Shown piece after piece: positions 34,829 through 45,112 of a DNA stretch of 64,000 nt. The stretch spans positions 2,604,001 through 2,668,000 of the forward strand of contig JAKZZE010000001.1 in assembly GCA_024220505.1 (NCBI GenBank), in the 5' to 3' direction. The position numbers and the translations under genes were made by a program. A model generated the notes under the pieces. It ran no database searches, had not been told where the DNA came from, and saw only the letters and a list, made by a program, of their open reading frames with translations. The stretch comes from Rhizopus arrhizus. Its lineage: Eukaryota > Mucoromycota > Mucoromycetes > Mucorales > Rhizopodaceae. Position 1 is the first letter of the stretch. Each line of letters opens with the position of its first letter.

Positions 34829-36259
34829 CTATAGATTTATAACACCATATACTTGATCGAATTCGTCTTTCACTGCATTGTTGAATATAAGATGCGAATT
34901 TTGAATATAATCAAGCCGATGACATACTCTCTTAAGCATATCGATGGTATTTGAAAAATCATAATTGATATCATATTTATCATAAAGCTGCAATTCGGAT
35001 TCTTCACACAAGTACCGCTCATTTTCTTCTCCAGACATCCTTTTAACGTAGTGTGTAATAATTCTATCCAATTCCTCCGAGTTGTTCTCATCATAGTTTT
35101 CACAATGCTCTTCGGCAATTTCGATAGTTAGCATATCAGCCTTACTCAACACAATGCCTTGTCTATTACAAAGAATAGCAATCTCTTCATATCCATTTTC
35201 TTTCTTGTTCCATTTTACAAATATATCTCTGTTTCTGCAATATGCTTCGATACCATCGTCATCCTCATAACAGCACTCTTTGATCTGAAGATAAAGATCC
35301 ATCGCTTTGAAAGCAATAAAGCAGTCGCCTTTCTCGATTCTTTTGAATATATCCTCTGCCTTTTCTTTAGTTACTGCAAAAGCCTTTTGGAAAGCATCAA
35401 TTATTTTTTCATCCTCTCGATCCATCTTGAATCTCAAGTCAATCTTTTTGATGTCATCTTTTTCGGTATTCAGAGACCAGATTATCAGTCGCGAGAAACA
35501 CAAAACAAACTGTAAACCAAGCCACAGGTATACATCCACCTCTGCCATTCGCTTAACTACCAAGTAAGAACCCAAGTAACCAACAACGATGCCCAAAGCA
35601 GAAATACAGCCGATAATAGAAGTAAATATCATGGCATATCTATTACCAAAATGATGAGGCAATAAAAGGGACTCCATTTTTTGATTAATAGTATAAAGAT
35701 CAAAGGATCCAGAGAGCATCAGAATGGAGTCTACACAACAAACAAAAGAAGCAACAAAACTTGAACTTGTCAAAAGCAAAGGAAAATAAATGTAGTCCAA
35801 GGAAGGAGTATGATAGTAATGAGGTATATAAGGAACAAAGTTGAGACAAGATAAGCCAAAGCATGAAACAAGGGAGAGTATCCACCAGCTTTTGTTCAAT
35901 GCAGGCGCATCCAAATATATCTTTGCGCCATGATTTTGTAACCAAAGTAACTTTTCTTTTGAAATAGACAATATTTGTTCTTCTACTTTTTCCTTTAATC
36001 TATATTTGTCAAATCTAGAGCGATCTATGCCTATGTTTTTTGCAATTTGTTCAGGCAATGATGATTCCAAGAGATGCTTTGAAAGACTGAGAACACCAAA
36101 CATGGACATACCACAGGCAGCAGGGAATAGATAACCTTTTGACAAAGCCAATGCCGCATTTCCATCACACATTGCTATCCATAGTAGGCCAAGTATGGCA
36201 GCCACATCTTGAATACCCGATGTGAAAATAGAGCCAAACGATTCATTATCTTCAGACAT
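34829..36259 (-). CDS. Intronless multi-pass membrane protein, paralogue copy 2 (mosaic)
   Basis: A complete 476-residue frame. Its start (MSEDNESFGSIFTSGIQDVAA, CDGNAALALSKGYLFPAACG) resembles copies 1 and 3. The next block (LPEQIAKNIGIDRSRFDKY to LNKSWWILSLVSCFGLSC) resembles copies 4 and 5. The third helix and loop (GCISALGIVVGYLGSY, MAEVDVYLWLGL) return to the copy 1 type. From KKIDLRFKMDREDEKIIDAF to CYEDDDGIEAYCRNRDIF it is almost identical to copies 4 and 5. It ends YGVINL. This patchwork suggests gene conversion or unequal exchange among paralogues. A TATA-like GCATAAATAC lies about 55 bp upstream of the start. Topology as in copy 1: about four helices and a soluble C-terminal half. 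Confidence 0.8.
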   Translation of the reverse strand: MSEDNESFGSIFTSGIQDVAAILGLLWIAMCDGNAALALSKGYLFPAACGMSMFGVLSLSKHLLESSLPEQIAKNIGIDRSRFDKYRLKEKVEEQILSISKEKLLWLQNHGAKIYLDAPALNKSWWILSLVSCFGLSCLNFVPYIPHYYHTPSLDYIYFPLLLTSSSFVASFVCCVDSILMLSGSFDLYTINQKMESLLLPHHFGNRYAMIFTSIIGCISALGIVVGYLGSYLVVKRMAEVDVYLWLGLQFVLCFSRLIIWSLNTEKDDIKKIDLRFKMDREDEKIIDAFQKAFAVTKEKAEDIFKRIEKGDCFIAFKAMDLYLQIKECCYEDDDGIEAYCRNRDIFVKWNKKENGYEEIAILCNRQGIVLSKADMLTIEIAEEHCENYDENNSEELDRIITHYVKRMSGEENERYLCEESELQLYDKYDINYDFSNTIDMLKRVCHRLDYIQNSHLIFNNAVKDEFDQVYGVINL

Positions 36260-37882
36260 AAATAAGAAGATGAAGAAAAGAAAGCATTAACATCTAGCAT
36301 TTGACACAAGGTATTTATGCATATATTTTAAATGTAGTACAAATGGAAAAGACTCTCTTTCTTCAGAGACTATCGGGTTGACCGGATCATGCTTTATCTT
36401 TGTCATCTAATTTACATGCTTCACTGAACAAAAGTTGTTTTTCGTTCATATAAAAGTAATTAATTATTATCCCTTTGAAATCATTGTAATAAAGCCCAAA
36501 AATGAGTCAAATTGAATTTAAAATTTTGCATTGTCATATCCTCAAGGTTTATGATTTAATAAATCAAGAATATCTTGTGGATAAGTGTAAAGATATTTAT
36601 TTGTTTTCATAAATGATGTAATATGACATATTACTCGCCAGATGTCCAATGAAAAGTGATTGTCGATCCAATAGATGGAATAAATAAGCTTCTCAAGCAT
36701 ATTGCTTAGCAAATATATATATAGTTGTCATATATGTCATTAAAACGATAGAACAAGGAGAAAAGGCAAAGATGTTTTCCTTAGTTAGCTGAATAGCCAA
36801 GAAACATTTGTTTATACTGCTTTTATAAATTGATATGCAAAGATTGAATTATAAAATTGATTTTTTTTACAACTTAGGCCAATATTCCTTTCTTGTACTT
36901 TATTTATTTTTACTAGTTGCATGATCCCTTTTGAGACATAAATTATCAAAGTGAAGGCTAAAATCGAGTACATGGTCAAAAAGAAAAGAGGGGTTGCTAA
37001 ATTCTAGACAACCTAGAAACAAGCCTTTAGCATCAAGAAAATTACAAGTCTACGATAAGGCTGCATGACCAATAAAAAAGAAAAGCTTCATTTAGTATAT
37101 TTCAAATTATTTTATATTTATTCTATCCATGACTTGTATTACTATAGCTTGGTGTCATAACAAAGATGATGCCATAATAATGGCATTATTTTACAGCACA
37201 CTTTGTAATATGAACTGCTTTTATTGTTGAAAATAAACAATGCTACTGGATCATAGTACTTTTAATACTTTAATTGATTCTTTTCTCTCTCTTTCTTTTT
37301 TATATCTAATTAGGATGCATGTACTTTACAAGCAACTCGTATCTCTCAGTAAAGCAACGTATGCAAAGTCAAATCTACACATCAAGTTGAAAATCTATTA
37401 GAGCATTTTCTACGTAAAGATTGGTACATTAACAGCATGTGCGAAATATAAGAAACATTCAATCATTAAATGAATTTGAGGTCAAGACAATTCTCAAACT
37501 TGGACATAAAATACCTATGAGATCATCGCATTTTTATTTATTTATAGGAGGCAATCTCTGAAAAAACCAATATCTATCAAAATAGTCACGTTCTTTGTTG
37601 TTATCTTAGGTTCTTTTACGACGACATGAGCTTCTTTTATTGACCATGAAAGGTTGTGCTTTAGACTAACGTGGAAGGCTCTTTTGTCGATGAACACATA
37701 ATTGCTCGTGAAATCTAAATCAGTATTCGTCCATCTTTTCACCTAATTATACTGCTCTTCGACCCTAACAGCAATATTACTCTACGGATTGTAGATGGAT
37801 GGATTTGAAGGTGGTTCTACATTTTTCTTTGATAAGTTTATAAACGTCAGTACAACAGAATTTGTATTTCCATCAACTCGCT

Positions 37883-37930
37883 TGATCAAGAATTTCTATG
37901 ATCAAGAATTTCTATGGTCAAGAATTTCTA
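37883..37930 (+). repeat. Three tandem copies of a 16-bp unit
   Basis: TGATCAAGAATTTCTA is repeated three times head to tail, the third with one change (TGGTCAAG). It lies in a gene-free spacer. A replication-slippage minisatellite is the simplest reading. Confidence 0.9.
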
Positions 37931-38689
37931 TGATCGTCAATTAGAAAAGGAAGCCTTCCGTAACCAGTTGATCTTTTAATATAATTTTGTGAGCCTATTT
38001 TGTCCTACCCAACCCTGTGCTATGCGTATATTAAAATTCAACTTTAGAACTGCAACACAAACATTCATTCTTTTCTTTTGACAAACATGAGAAGTTGTTC
38101 CCTTTCGGTATTCTTGTAATGAGGCCAACTTATTTTTACTCTCCTTATTCTCTTTCTCAGGTGATTTCATGTCAAATTCTGTCACATTTTATACCGGGTA
38201 AACTTTATTATCAAGCCACATTCAACTTCTAACCCCTTATTCCTCTTCATCATCAAATTGCTCTCCCAAGCATTATTTTATGTGGAATCATCCATGCTAT
38301 TCAACTAGTTGTAAAAAGAAAGAAGAGTAGAAGTGCGTGAAGTTTCACTTTTTTTGAATCTGAATTTTTATCTTGAAAGTGCTTTAAAGTTTGTTCTCTA
38401 ATCGCGCGAGTAAGTCCCCGATTTTAGTGTAACTACGGTATTAGCCACAAGTTACACCAGTAATGCACGGACGGGATTCAATTTTAACTAAATATGCTTA
38501 AATATCGTCTTTCCTGTGCTTAACAGTGCAGTGAATTAGATTATTAAAAGCTGAAACGGACGGCCAATGAATGTGTATAATATAAAAAGCACAAGTAATA
38601 CTTGATTAATATGCTCAAGAAGCGTTGATATCGAAAATTTGAAGTGCTTAACCAAGCTGTATATAATTGTTCTTGGTTGATTCATTTCA

Positions 38690-39230
38690 CTCTAATTATG
38701 TTGTAATAAATAATGTATTTCTTCTCAGTCATAAGCAGTACTTATACTTTTTGGAGGAGGCTCTTTGAAATATTGATTGTAATTATCCACTATGGCATCA
38801 TTTTTACACATCGTATGCATATTAATGAATTTGTTTTGATCACTAAAATAGAATTAATAAATATTCAATAGTTATAAAGAACATTAAGAAAGGTGTTGGT
38901 ATAGAACAATAATATTTTTTCTTTTCTTTATATTGTTTTACTAAAAGCGTTCAACACCAAAGTAAAGCTCAAATTAAAGACTATGTGCTTCTATTTGACT
39001 TTTAATTTACAACCGGTCAATATCGATATCAACTTGAAGTAATATAGAAAAGTCTGTGGGGCCATTGTGATAGTTCATTATATGCAGTAATGATGGTATA
39101 TAGATTGATAAAAAGAAAAGGATGTATAATACTAAAAATAGCTTAATAGAAGAAGGACTATTGTCTGATTGCAGGATTGTTGAATAAAAATTTACACAAA
39201 AAGACTTTTTATTGTTATTACTTGTTGTGT
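38690..39230. repeat. 3'-flank repeat of paralogue copy 3
   Basis: The 38960-39230 part matches 30178-30440 (copy 1 flank). The preceding part, with AATGTATTTCTTCTCAGTCA and CCACTATGGCATCATTTTTA, has a decayed counterpart at about 41800-41900 (AATGTACTTCTCAATCATCA, TCACTATGGTGTCATTTTAC). So a further degraded unit seems to lie upstream of copy 3, from about 41700 to 42240. Confidence 0.6.
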
Positions 39231-39952
39231 TTTTATCTACTATAGTAAATAATACTTTAGGCTTTTTCTCCTCTGCTTAAAGATGTCTCTGATTAGCAAC
39301 AAATCTAATTTATTCAGGAGATAAAGAAGAAACATAATTATTTAATGAAAGAAAAAGGCTTTATTATACTTCGGATGTCTATATTCTTTTTAATGACTGT
39401 TGTTGATCAATCATTGTATTCACTATGTAGCTTTTCTATTTATTATTTTACTTAGTATCACTATCATTTTACATAATATCTAAATATATATCAGCATATA
39501 CTTTACTTTTCCTTCTAGACGTGAGTATAATGCTATTGACTGTAACCATACAATTATACCATAAGGAATGCGTAAGTAAAACTGAGTTATAAGTAAAAGT
39601 AAATACGCTTATTTCATACATACTATCAGCCTAATGTATGCTGTTTAAAATCTGTTATCTTATGACTTAATGGATCATGCTTATTGATATTATTCCCTAA
39701 ACATAACTCTGCGTCTATTTTACTTTTTATATCACTAATGCTTTCGAAAAAGGACTTTATAAAAAGAAAAATTCAGTTTAGAAATGAGAAATCTCATCAA
39801 AGACCTATGCCTCTTTTATTGTTTCTATGACTACTAATGCTGCGTATCGGACTATCTATCCTAGATTATTGTAGTATCCTTGAGATCTCTTTATTTACAT
39901 ATTTTAACAGGATATTAACAGGTATTAGTAACTAAAAATAAGCTTGCTTAAG

Positions 39953-41374
39953 CTATAAATTTATAACGTCATATATTTGATCTTCTTCTTCTCCTTCTTT
40001 GCACAGATAATATTCAAAGTTTTCCAACCACTTACGAGCTCTTTTATACACATAAGTGATGTGTATAAAGTCTGCTTCAACAATATCATGTTTATTACCC
40101 GGTCGTAGATCTAATTCTTCATCGAAATACCATGTGTTTTCTTCTTCAGATATCATTTGAAAGTAACATGTGTCAATCTTATTTATACCTTTCAAATCCA
40201 TCCAATCAAAGTTTTCAATATAGTTTTCGTCCAGCTGGATGATTTCCATTTCATCTTCGTTCAATACAATGCCTTTTCCATTACAAAGTATAGCAATCTT
40301 TTCATAATCATTTTTTCTTATATCCCATCTTAAAAATAATTCTGTGTCTCTATAATATGATTCGATGCCATAGTCTTCCACATGAACGCATTTTTTGATT
40401 TCAAGATAAAGATCAATCGCCCTGAAAGCAACAAAACATCTACCTTCTTTGATCCTCTCAAGCATATCTTTAGCCATTTCTTGACTTATTCCAAATTCTT
40501 TCTGAAAAGCCTCGATTACTTTTTCATCCGTTCTATCCATTTTGAATTTCAAGCTAATGTATTTTAGATCGTCTTTATCTGTATTTACAGACCAGACTAC
40601 TAGCCGCAAGAAACACATAACAAGCTCTAGACCGAGCCACAGGTATGTATTCACTTCTGTCATTTGCTGAACCACCAAATAGGATCCCAAATAACCTATA
40701 ACGATGCCTAAAGCAGAAATACAGCCGATAATAGAAGTAACTAGCATGATATATCTGTTGCCAAAATGATGAGGTATCAAAGGGGGTTCAACAAACCGCG
40801 TGACATTGTAAAATTGAATATGTCCAGAAAGCATGAGAACAGAGTCTACACAGCAAACAAAAGAAGCAACAAAACTTGAACATGTCAAAAGCAAGGGAAA
40901 ATAAATGTAATCCAAGGAAGGAGTGTGGTAGTAATGAGGTATATAAGGAACAAAGTTGAGACAAGATAAACCAAAGCATGAAGCAAGAGAGAGCATCCAC
41001 CAGATTTCATTGAGTCCAATTACATGTAGATATATCTTGACATCGTGCCTTATTAACCAATCTAGCTTTTCATTCGAAATGTCTCGTACTTTTAACTCTA
41101 CTTTTTCCTTTACTTTATATTTGTCAAATTCTGTGCGATTTATCCCCATGTTTTCCACAACTAGCTCTGGTAAAAATGATTTCAAGAGATACTTTGATAG
41201 ACCGAGTACACCAAACATGGACATACCACAAGCAGCAGGGAATAGATAACCTTTTGATAAAGTCAAGGCAGCGTTTCCATCACACATCTCTGTTCCCAAG
41301 ATACCAAGTACAGCAGCCACATCTTGAATACCTGACGCGAAAATAGAACCAAATGAATCATTATCCTCAGACAT
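39953..41374 (-). CDS. Intronless multi-pass membrane protein, paralogue copy 3
   Basis: A complete 473-residue frame closest to copy 1: the first 70 residues differ by only a few positions (for example IFASG for VFASG, CGMSM for CGTSM). The four hydrophobic segments, the RLVVWSVNTDKDD motif after the last helix, and the helical tail (DEKVIEAFQKEFGISQEMA) are all present. The C-terminal 100 residues diverge more and end EEEDQIYDVINL, keeping the conserved ending. No introns. The 5' flank is shared with copy 1. No function is recognised; a polytopic membrane protein with a cytosolic C-terminal domain is the most that can be inferred. Confidence 0.8.
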   Translation of the reverse strand: MSEDNDSFGSIFASGIQDVAAVLGILGTEMCDGNAALTLSKGYLFPAACGMSMFGVLGLSKYLLKSFLPELVVENMGINRTEFDKYKVKEKVELKVRDISNEKLDWLIRHDVKIYLHVIGLNEIWWMLSLASCFGLSCLNFVPYIPHYYHTPSLDYIYFPLLLTCSSFVASFVCCVDSVLMLSGHIQFYNVTRFVEPPLIPHHFGNRYIMLVTSIIGCISALGIVIGYLGSYLVVQQMTEVNTYLWLGLELVMCFLRLVVWSVNTDKDDLKYISLKFKMDRTDEKVIEAFQKEFGISQEMAKDMLERIKEGRCFVAFRAIDLYLEIKKCVHVEDYGIESYYRDTELFLRWDIRKNDYEKIAILCNGKGIVLNEDEMEIIQLDENYIENFDWMDLKGINKIDTCYFQMISEEENTWYFDEELDLRPGNKHDIVEADFIHITYVYKRARKWLENFEYYLCKEGEEEDQIYDVINL

Positions 41375-41660
41375 AAAGCAAAAGCAAAGAAAGAAGAGCT
41401 CTTACGCTCAGCATTTGATTCCACAAAACAAGCTTGATTCTAAAGTGACACAAGCACAACAAGCCTCCCTTCTCAAATGCGATAAAGTAAAAGGGAATAT
41501 TTTGATCAAGGAAATAAAGAAAGGTACAAAATAGAATAAAGACAGTAATAAAATTAATAATACTGAAAAATAATGTCAACTTCAGTATTATAGTTGATTT
41601 GAGGATGTTTTACCGCCATTATTTTGAAATGAATATGCAAAGATTCGGAATAATTTTTTT
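41375..41660. repeat. Duplicated 5' flank of copy 3
   Basis: Counterpart of 32122-32400. The order of shared words (CAGCATTTGATTCCACAAAA, AACAAGCCTCCCTTCTCAAA, AATACTGAAAAATAATGTCA, TATAGTTGATTTGAGGATG) is kept, with scattered substitutions and small indels. Confidence 0.75.
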
Positions 41661-42639
41661 TAACGCCAAAGTAAAGTTTAGAAATTCTTTTGGAACATAT
41701 AACCGTTTGTGTACTTGCTGCAGTTCAGTATATTAAAATTCAGAAAGGGTATAGCAACATATACAACGTGAAAAGATTTCATACATTTACTTTATAACAA
41801 AAAATGTACTTCTCAATCATCAGTAGTATTTACGCATCTACAGAAAAGAGTCTGAGCTGATCATATTTGTCACTATGGTGTCATTTTACTCATAGTTTAT
41901 AGAGTACATAAATTTCCCTGTATCACCTTCAGAATTAAAATTACAATAAACAATCTTTCACAAACACTTAACAAACATTAAAAAAAAATTCTACTTCTTT
42001 TTTTATTATTATCATTTTATTTTATATTATCTGAGTTAAGGTAGAATTCAAAGTGGTGGCTATGTGTTTCTGTCAACTCAATTCATAACCAACTAATATC
42101 GACAAGTAAAATGATAAAGAGAATACTGCATTTCTTTTGATATTAACGGGGTTCGCAAAAGAGAAAGAAAAGATATACGAAGCCAAGGATATTTTAAAAG
42201 AATATTATTACCAAATTGCAGAGACATTGAGGTAGCAGCTCACAGAAAAGAAATGCCTTATTATTCATGCTGTTAAAATGTTAATACTTGTGACATTCAA
42301 TTTATGTAAAGATAAGATGTAATTATTGATCATGTCTTTTAATAAATGGTAAAAAAGAAGACTTTGCTTCGCTTTGATGATTGCTTAGATTATATACTCC
42401 ATTTAATAACTATTCTCATTCACATACCTCACATATGTACACATGTTTGAATTACTGCCATCAATAACGAGTTTATCGATTGAGTTAATAGTCGTTACTA
42501 GCTTGAATAAGGTGATTATTAGCCATTTAGTAAAACAAAATTTTATATTTGTTTTAGTTTGGTTATGAATCATACAAGCACTGTATCATACACTTTTTCC
42601 AAAAATTACTGTCACATTTTTAAAAACCACAAGCACCAC
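41661..42639. other. Spacer with a decayed unit flank
   Basis: No gene. Positions about 41760-42240 look like a diverged version of the flank repeat at 38690-39230. The rest is AT-rich and featureless up to the LINE fragment. Confidence 0.4.
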
Positions 42640-43640
42640 TACCATGGGAGACCGAATTTGCATACCTTGGCGTTCCATTCAAGCCAGTTGGATATCTTGA
42701 CCCAGAGGAACTCATTCGACATAACATACAAAAGGTTCTTGCCAGGATGAATGTGCTACCAGCCTTCGGTATAAAACCCCTATGTTTTCTACAAGCTTCT
42801 CTCAGTCAGATTCTACGCGAACATTGTATGTCCACAGCTCGAATACGGTTTGGCCATCAATAGCTTCACAAGTTCTCAACTCCATGCTCTTGAAGAAGTG
42901 TAAAGCACCTGTATCAGACGGATTTACGGTGCTCGAGGAGAGGCATCCAGTAAAGTGATGCCTCATCTATATAGACTACCTTCCATGTCGGAGCGTATCA
43001 ATATCCTGCAAGCACAGTTTCTCTTTCAATATCTACATCTACCCGAAGATACGATGCTTAGCTGCCTACTATCGTACATTCAATGTACTAGAGTGGACCA
43101 ATGACATATTCTGTCTAGGACCTCGCTTTGGAAGATGGGTAGCATCCACCACCGATGACCTCGATATTCGTATATTCAAGGCTACTAAACAGCATTTTCT
43201 GCAACAAAACCTGAATAAATACCAGCAGAACCGAAACTACAAATTACTTTCTAGCTGTCACCGATCTGTGTCTTTGGATCCCGTTAGACCATTACCAATG
43301 TCTAACGCAGAACGTAGTCGCTGTACATGTTGAAGATTAGGATGACTAGCTAGTAGCAAGCCTGGTCTATGCTTCAAGCATCCTACACAACACATGTCAA
43401 AAAATCATGCTATCGACTGCCTTACTATGCACCGACGCCTGTTTATGTCCGAAACTATAAAAGATCCATTGTCATCCTTTATGAATAGGCTCCCGCTTCG
43501 TTCTTTGGTTCTCTCTGGGGTATCCCTCTTCTAATCACAGTGATGGTCGATTATATGCTAAATGCTATACGGATTAGACCAGCTGTACCATGACAAACTA
43601 ATCCCTACCAGACACCCACATCGTCAGAAGCTTCTTATTT
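42640..43640 (+). mobile_element. LINE (non-LTR retrotransposon) 3' fragment, decayed
   Basis: Plus-strand pieces translate as the region after the reverse-transcriptase palm: YLGVPFKPVGYLDPEELI, QKVLARMNVLPAFG, then EYGLAINSFTSSQLHALEE, STCIRRIYGARGEASSKV and LPSMSERINILQAQFLFQYL, typical of the thumb and downstream region of LINE ORF2 in Mucorales. Near the end a segment RSVSLDPVRPLPMSNAERS leads to a broken Cys-rich stretch. Many stops and frame changes show it is dead. The catalytic palm is absent. It is a 5'-truncated relic of a LINE similar to the one at 56.3-59.3 kb, in the opposite orientation. Confidence 0.75.
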
Positions 43641-43961
43641 GACTCGGTCAATCCCTCTAACTTTACTTTGATGGCTTCAATCATTTCTTTCTTTTTTACA
43701 TTTTTTTTATTCTTGATTCTAAAAGCCGACTTTTTTTTTCTTCATATTAACTTCCTAACGGATTGATCTGATCCAGGCGAACTTTTATCTTAAATAATCG
43801 TGTTTAAACAACATCACATGCGCATTTTTATTTCAAAATCAGCACAAATTAAAAACATTTTCTGCATAAATGATACAGTGCGTCCACCCTCAATTGGTCA
43901 TTTTTTTGAAAATATTGGTTGGATTTTTAAATTCAATTGACCACTTTTTTTAACTTCATTT

Positions 43962-44239
43962 GTGCACTCAAACTGTCAATTTTTTGTGAGATGGAACAAA
44001 CTTCTTAGTTGATAACCTTTAAGCTACAACGTGTCCAATTTACTGCTATTGTTGATGGACTGAGAGATATCTTGGTTTGATACTTATAAGTATTACAACA
44101 GAGCAATTTCTGTCGAGAATCCTATGATCAATTTCCAGAAAATAAGACAATAAGCCATTCTTACTTCAAACTATAAAGAGGTTTCACTCCTATTTACTAT
44201 TTATTAAAAAGTTTTTATTTATATTAATCATCTTCTTTT
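43962..44239 (+). repeat. Left 278-bp inverted repeat of the inner unit
   Basis: Exact inverted counterpart of 46583-46860 as far as read by eye. It contains no obvious coding sequence. The outermost six bases, GTGCAC, are self-complementary. Confidence 0.85.
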
Positions 44240-44405
44240 CCTAAGAACAAAGCTGAACTCTTGAAAAAAGGTTTTCTAAGAAAAAAAAAAACTTTTGTGC
44301 TGACGTCATTTTTCTTATTCTGTGGCGAAATAAGGAGGTTCCAAAAATAAAAAATTCCCATAAAATCGTATTCTGTTCTTTTTATTTTGTCACGCCAGAA
44401 TGTAA

Positions 44406-44627
44406 GTACTACCTACAAAAGCGTCCGTAATTGAGTATATTGAAGAGAACTATACGAAGCTTGATACACTTGCTTTTTGTCGCGCCTTTGAATATGACTT
44501 CCTTCATAAAGCGGTGACTGACTTTAAGGATGCAATCAAAGAAATTGCTGATGGAACTCTAAAGTCGAACAATGCAAACAAAGAACTAATCAAGTGGGCA
44601 AAAGCTTTGAGGAATGAAATGTTTTAA
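44406..44627 (+). pseudogene. 3' exon-like fragment inside the inner unit
   Basis: An open segment of about 73 codons ending at TAA 44625-44627 reads ASVIEYIEENYTKLDTLAF, CRAFEYDFLHKAVTDFKDAI, KEIADGTLKSNNANKELIKW and so on. It has balanced, protein-like composition and predicted helices, but no start codon, and a stop at 44403 lies upstream in frame. It could be the last exon of a gene whose 5' part is lost, or an exon of the gene downstream. I do not recognise the family. Confidence 0.45.
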
Positions 44628-45112
44628 GTGTTCAAAATAGGATAAAGAAGAATTAACGAGACCGAACAATAGTTCTAAAGTCGAATACTTTTATTAAAGA
44701 AAGATTTCAAGGCTATTTATATTAGTTGAGCAAGACCTGAGATTAGATGACAAAAAATAGTTACGACCGATATGATTTGGCATGTATAAGAAGAAAGTTA
44801 TAGACTGATGTTAATAATCAACTGTTGAGATGAAAGTGAAACTTGGCTGTTTAGGGCAGTGATAATTATCAGGTTCTATTCTTATTCAAACTCATTTGTA
44901 AAGATTTAGTCCAGAATGATAAGACTGTATCTTATTGACATGTCAAAACATGACAAGGAAATCCAATATCAACGTAAATCGAACCGCTTATCTTTTTTAA
45001 AAAAACTAAATCAAAAATTAACTAAACTTTTTTGCAATAGCTGTTTACTTCTCTAATATACTCACATTTTTATTCACTTCGTCGTCGCAATTTACTTCAA
45101 TCTAAGAAACTT

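Larger units (their letters stand above)
36260..39952. other. Gene-free spacer between copies 2 and 3
   Basis: About 3.7 kb, AT-rich, with many short frames but none supported. It contains a 16-bp tandem repeat at 37883-37930, a decayed relative of an inverted-repeat element at about 37378-37570 (see the 59766-60470 entry), and the copy 3 flank repeat at 38690-39230. The minus-strand frame at 38185-37976 has no recognisable homology and is left out. Confidence 0.45.

Noticed and set aside
38400..38520. Possible structured RNA near 38400-38520
   Set aside because: A few GC-richer words occur but no convincing extended pairing or known RNA motif could be identified by eye.
36260..39952. Search for tRNA, 5S or CRISPR-like arrays in the gene-free spacers
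   Set aside because: No cloverleaf with a GGTTCRA-type T-arm and no regularly spaced repeats were found. The only array is the 16-bp, three-copy tandem repeat.
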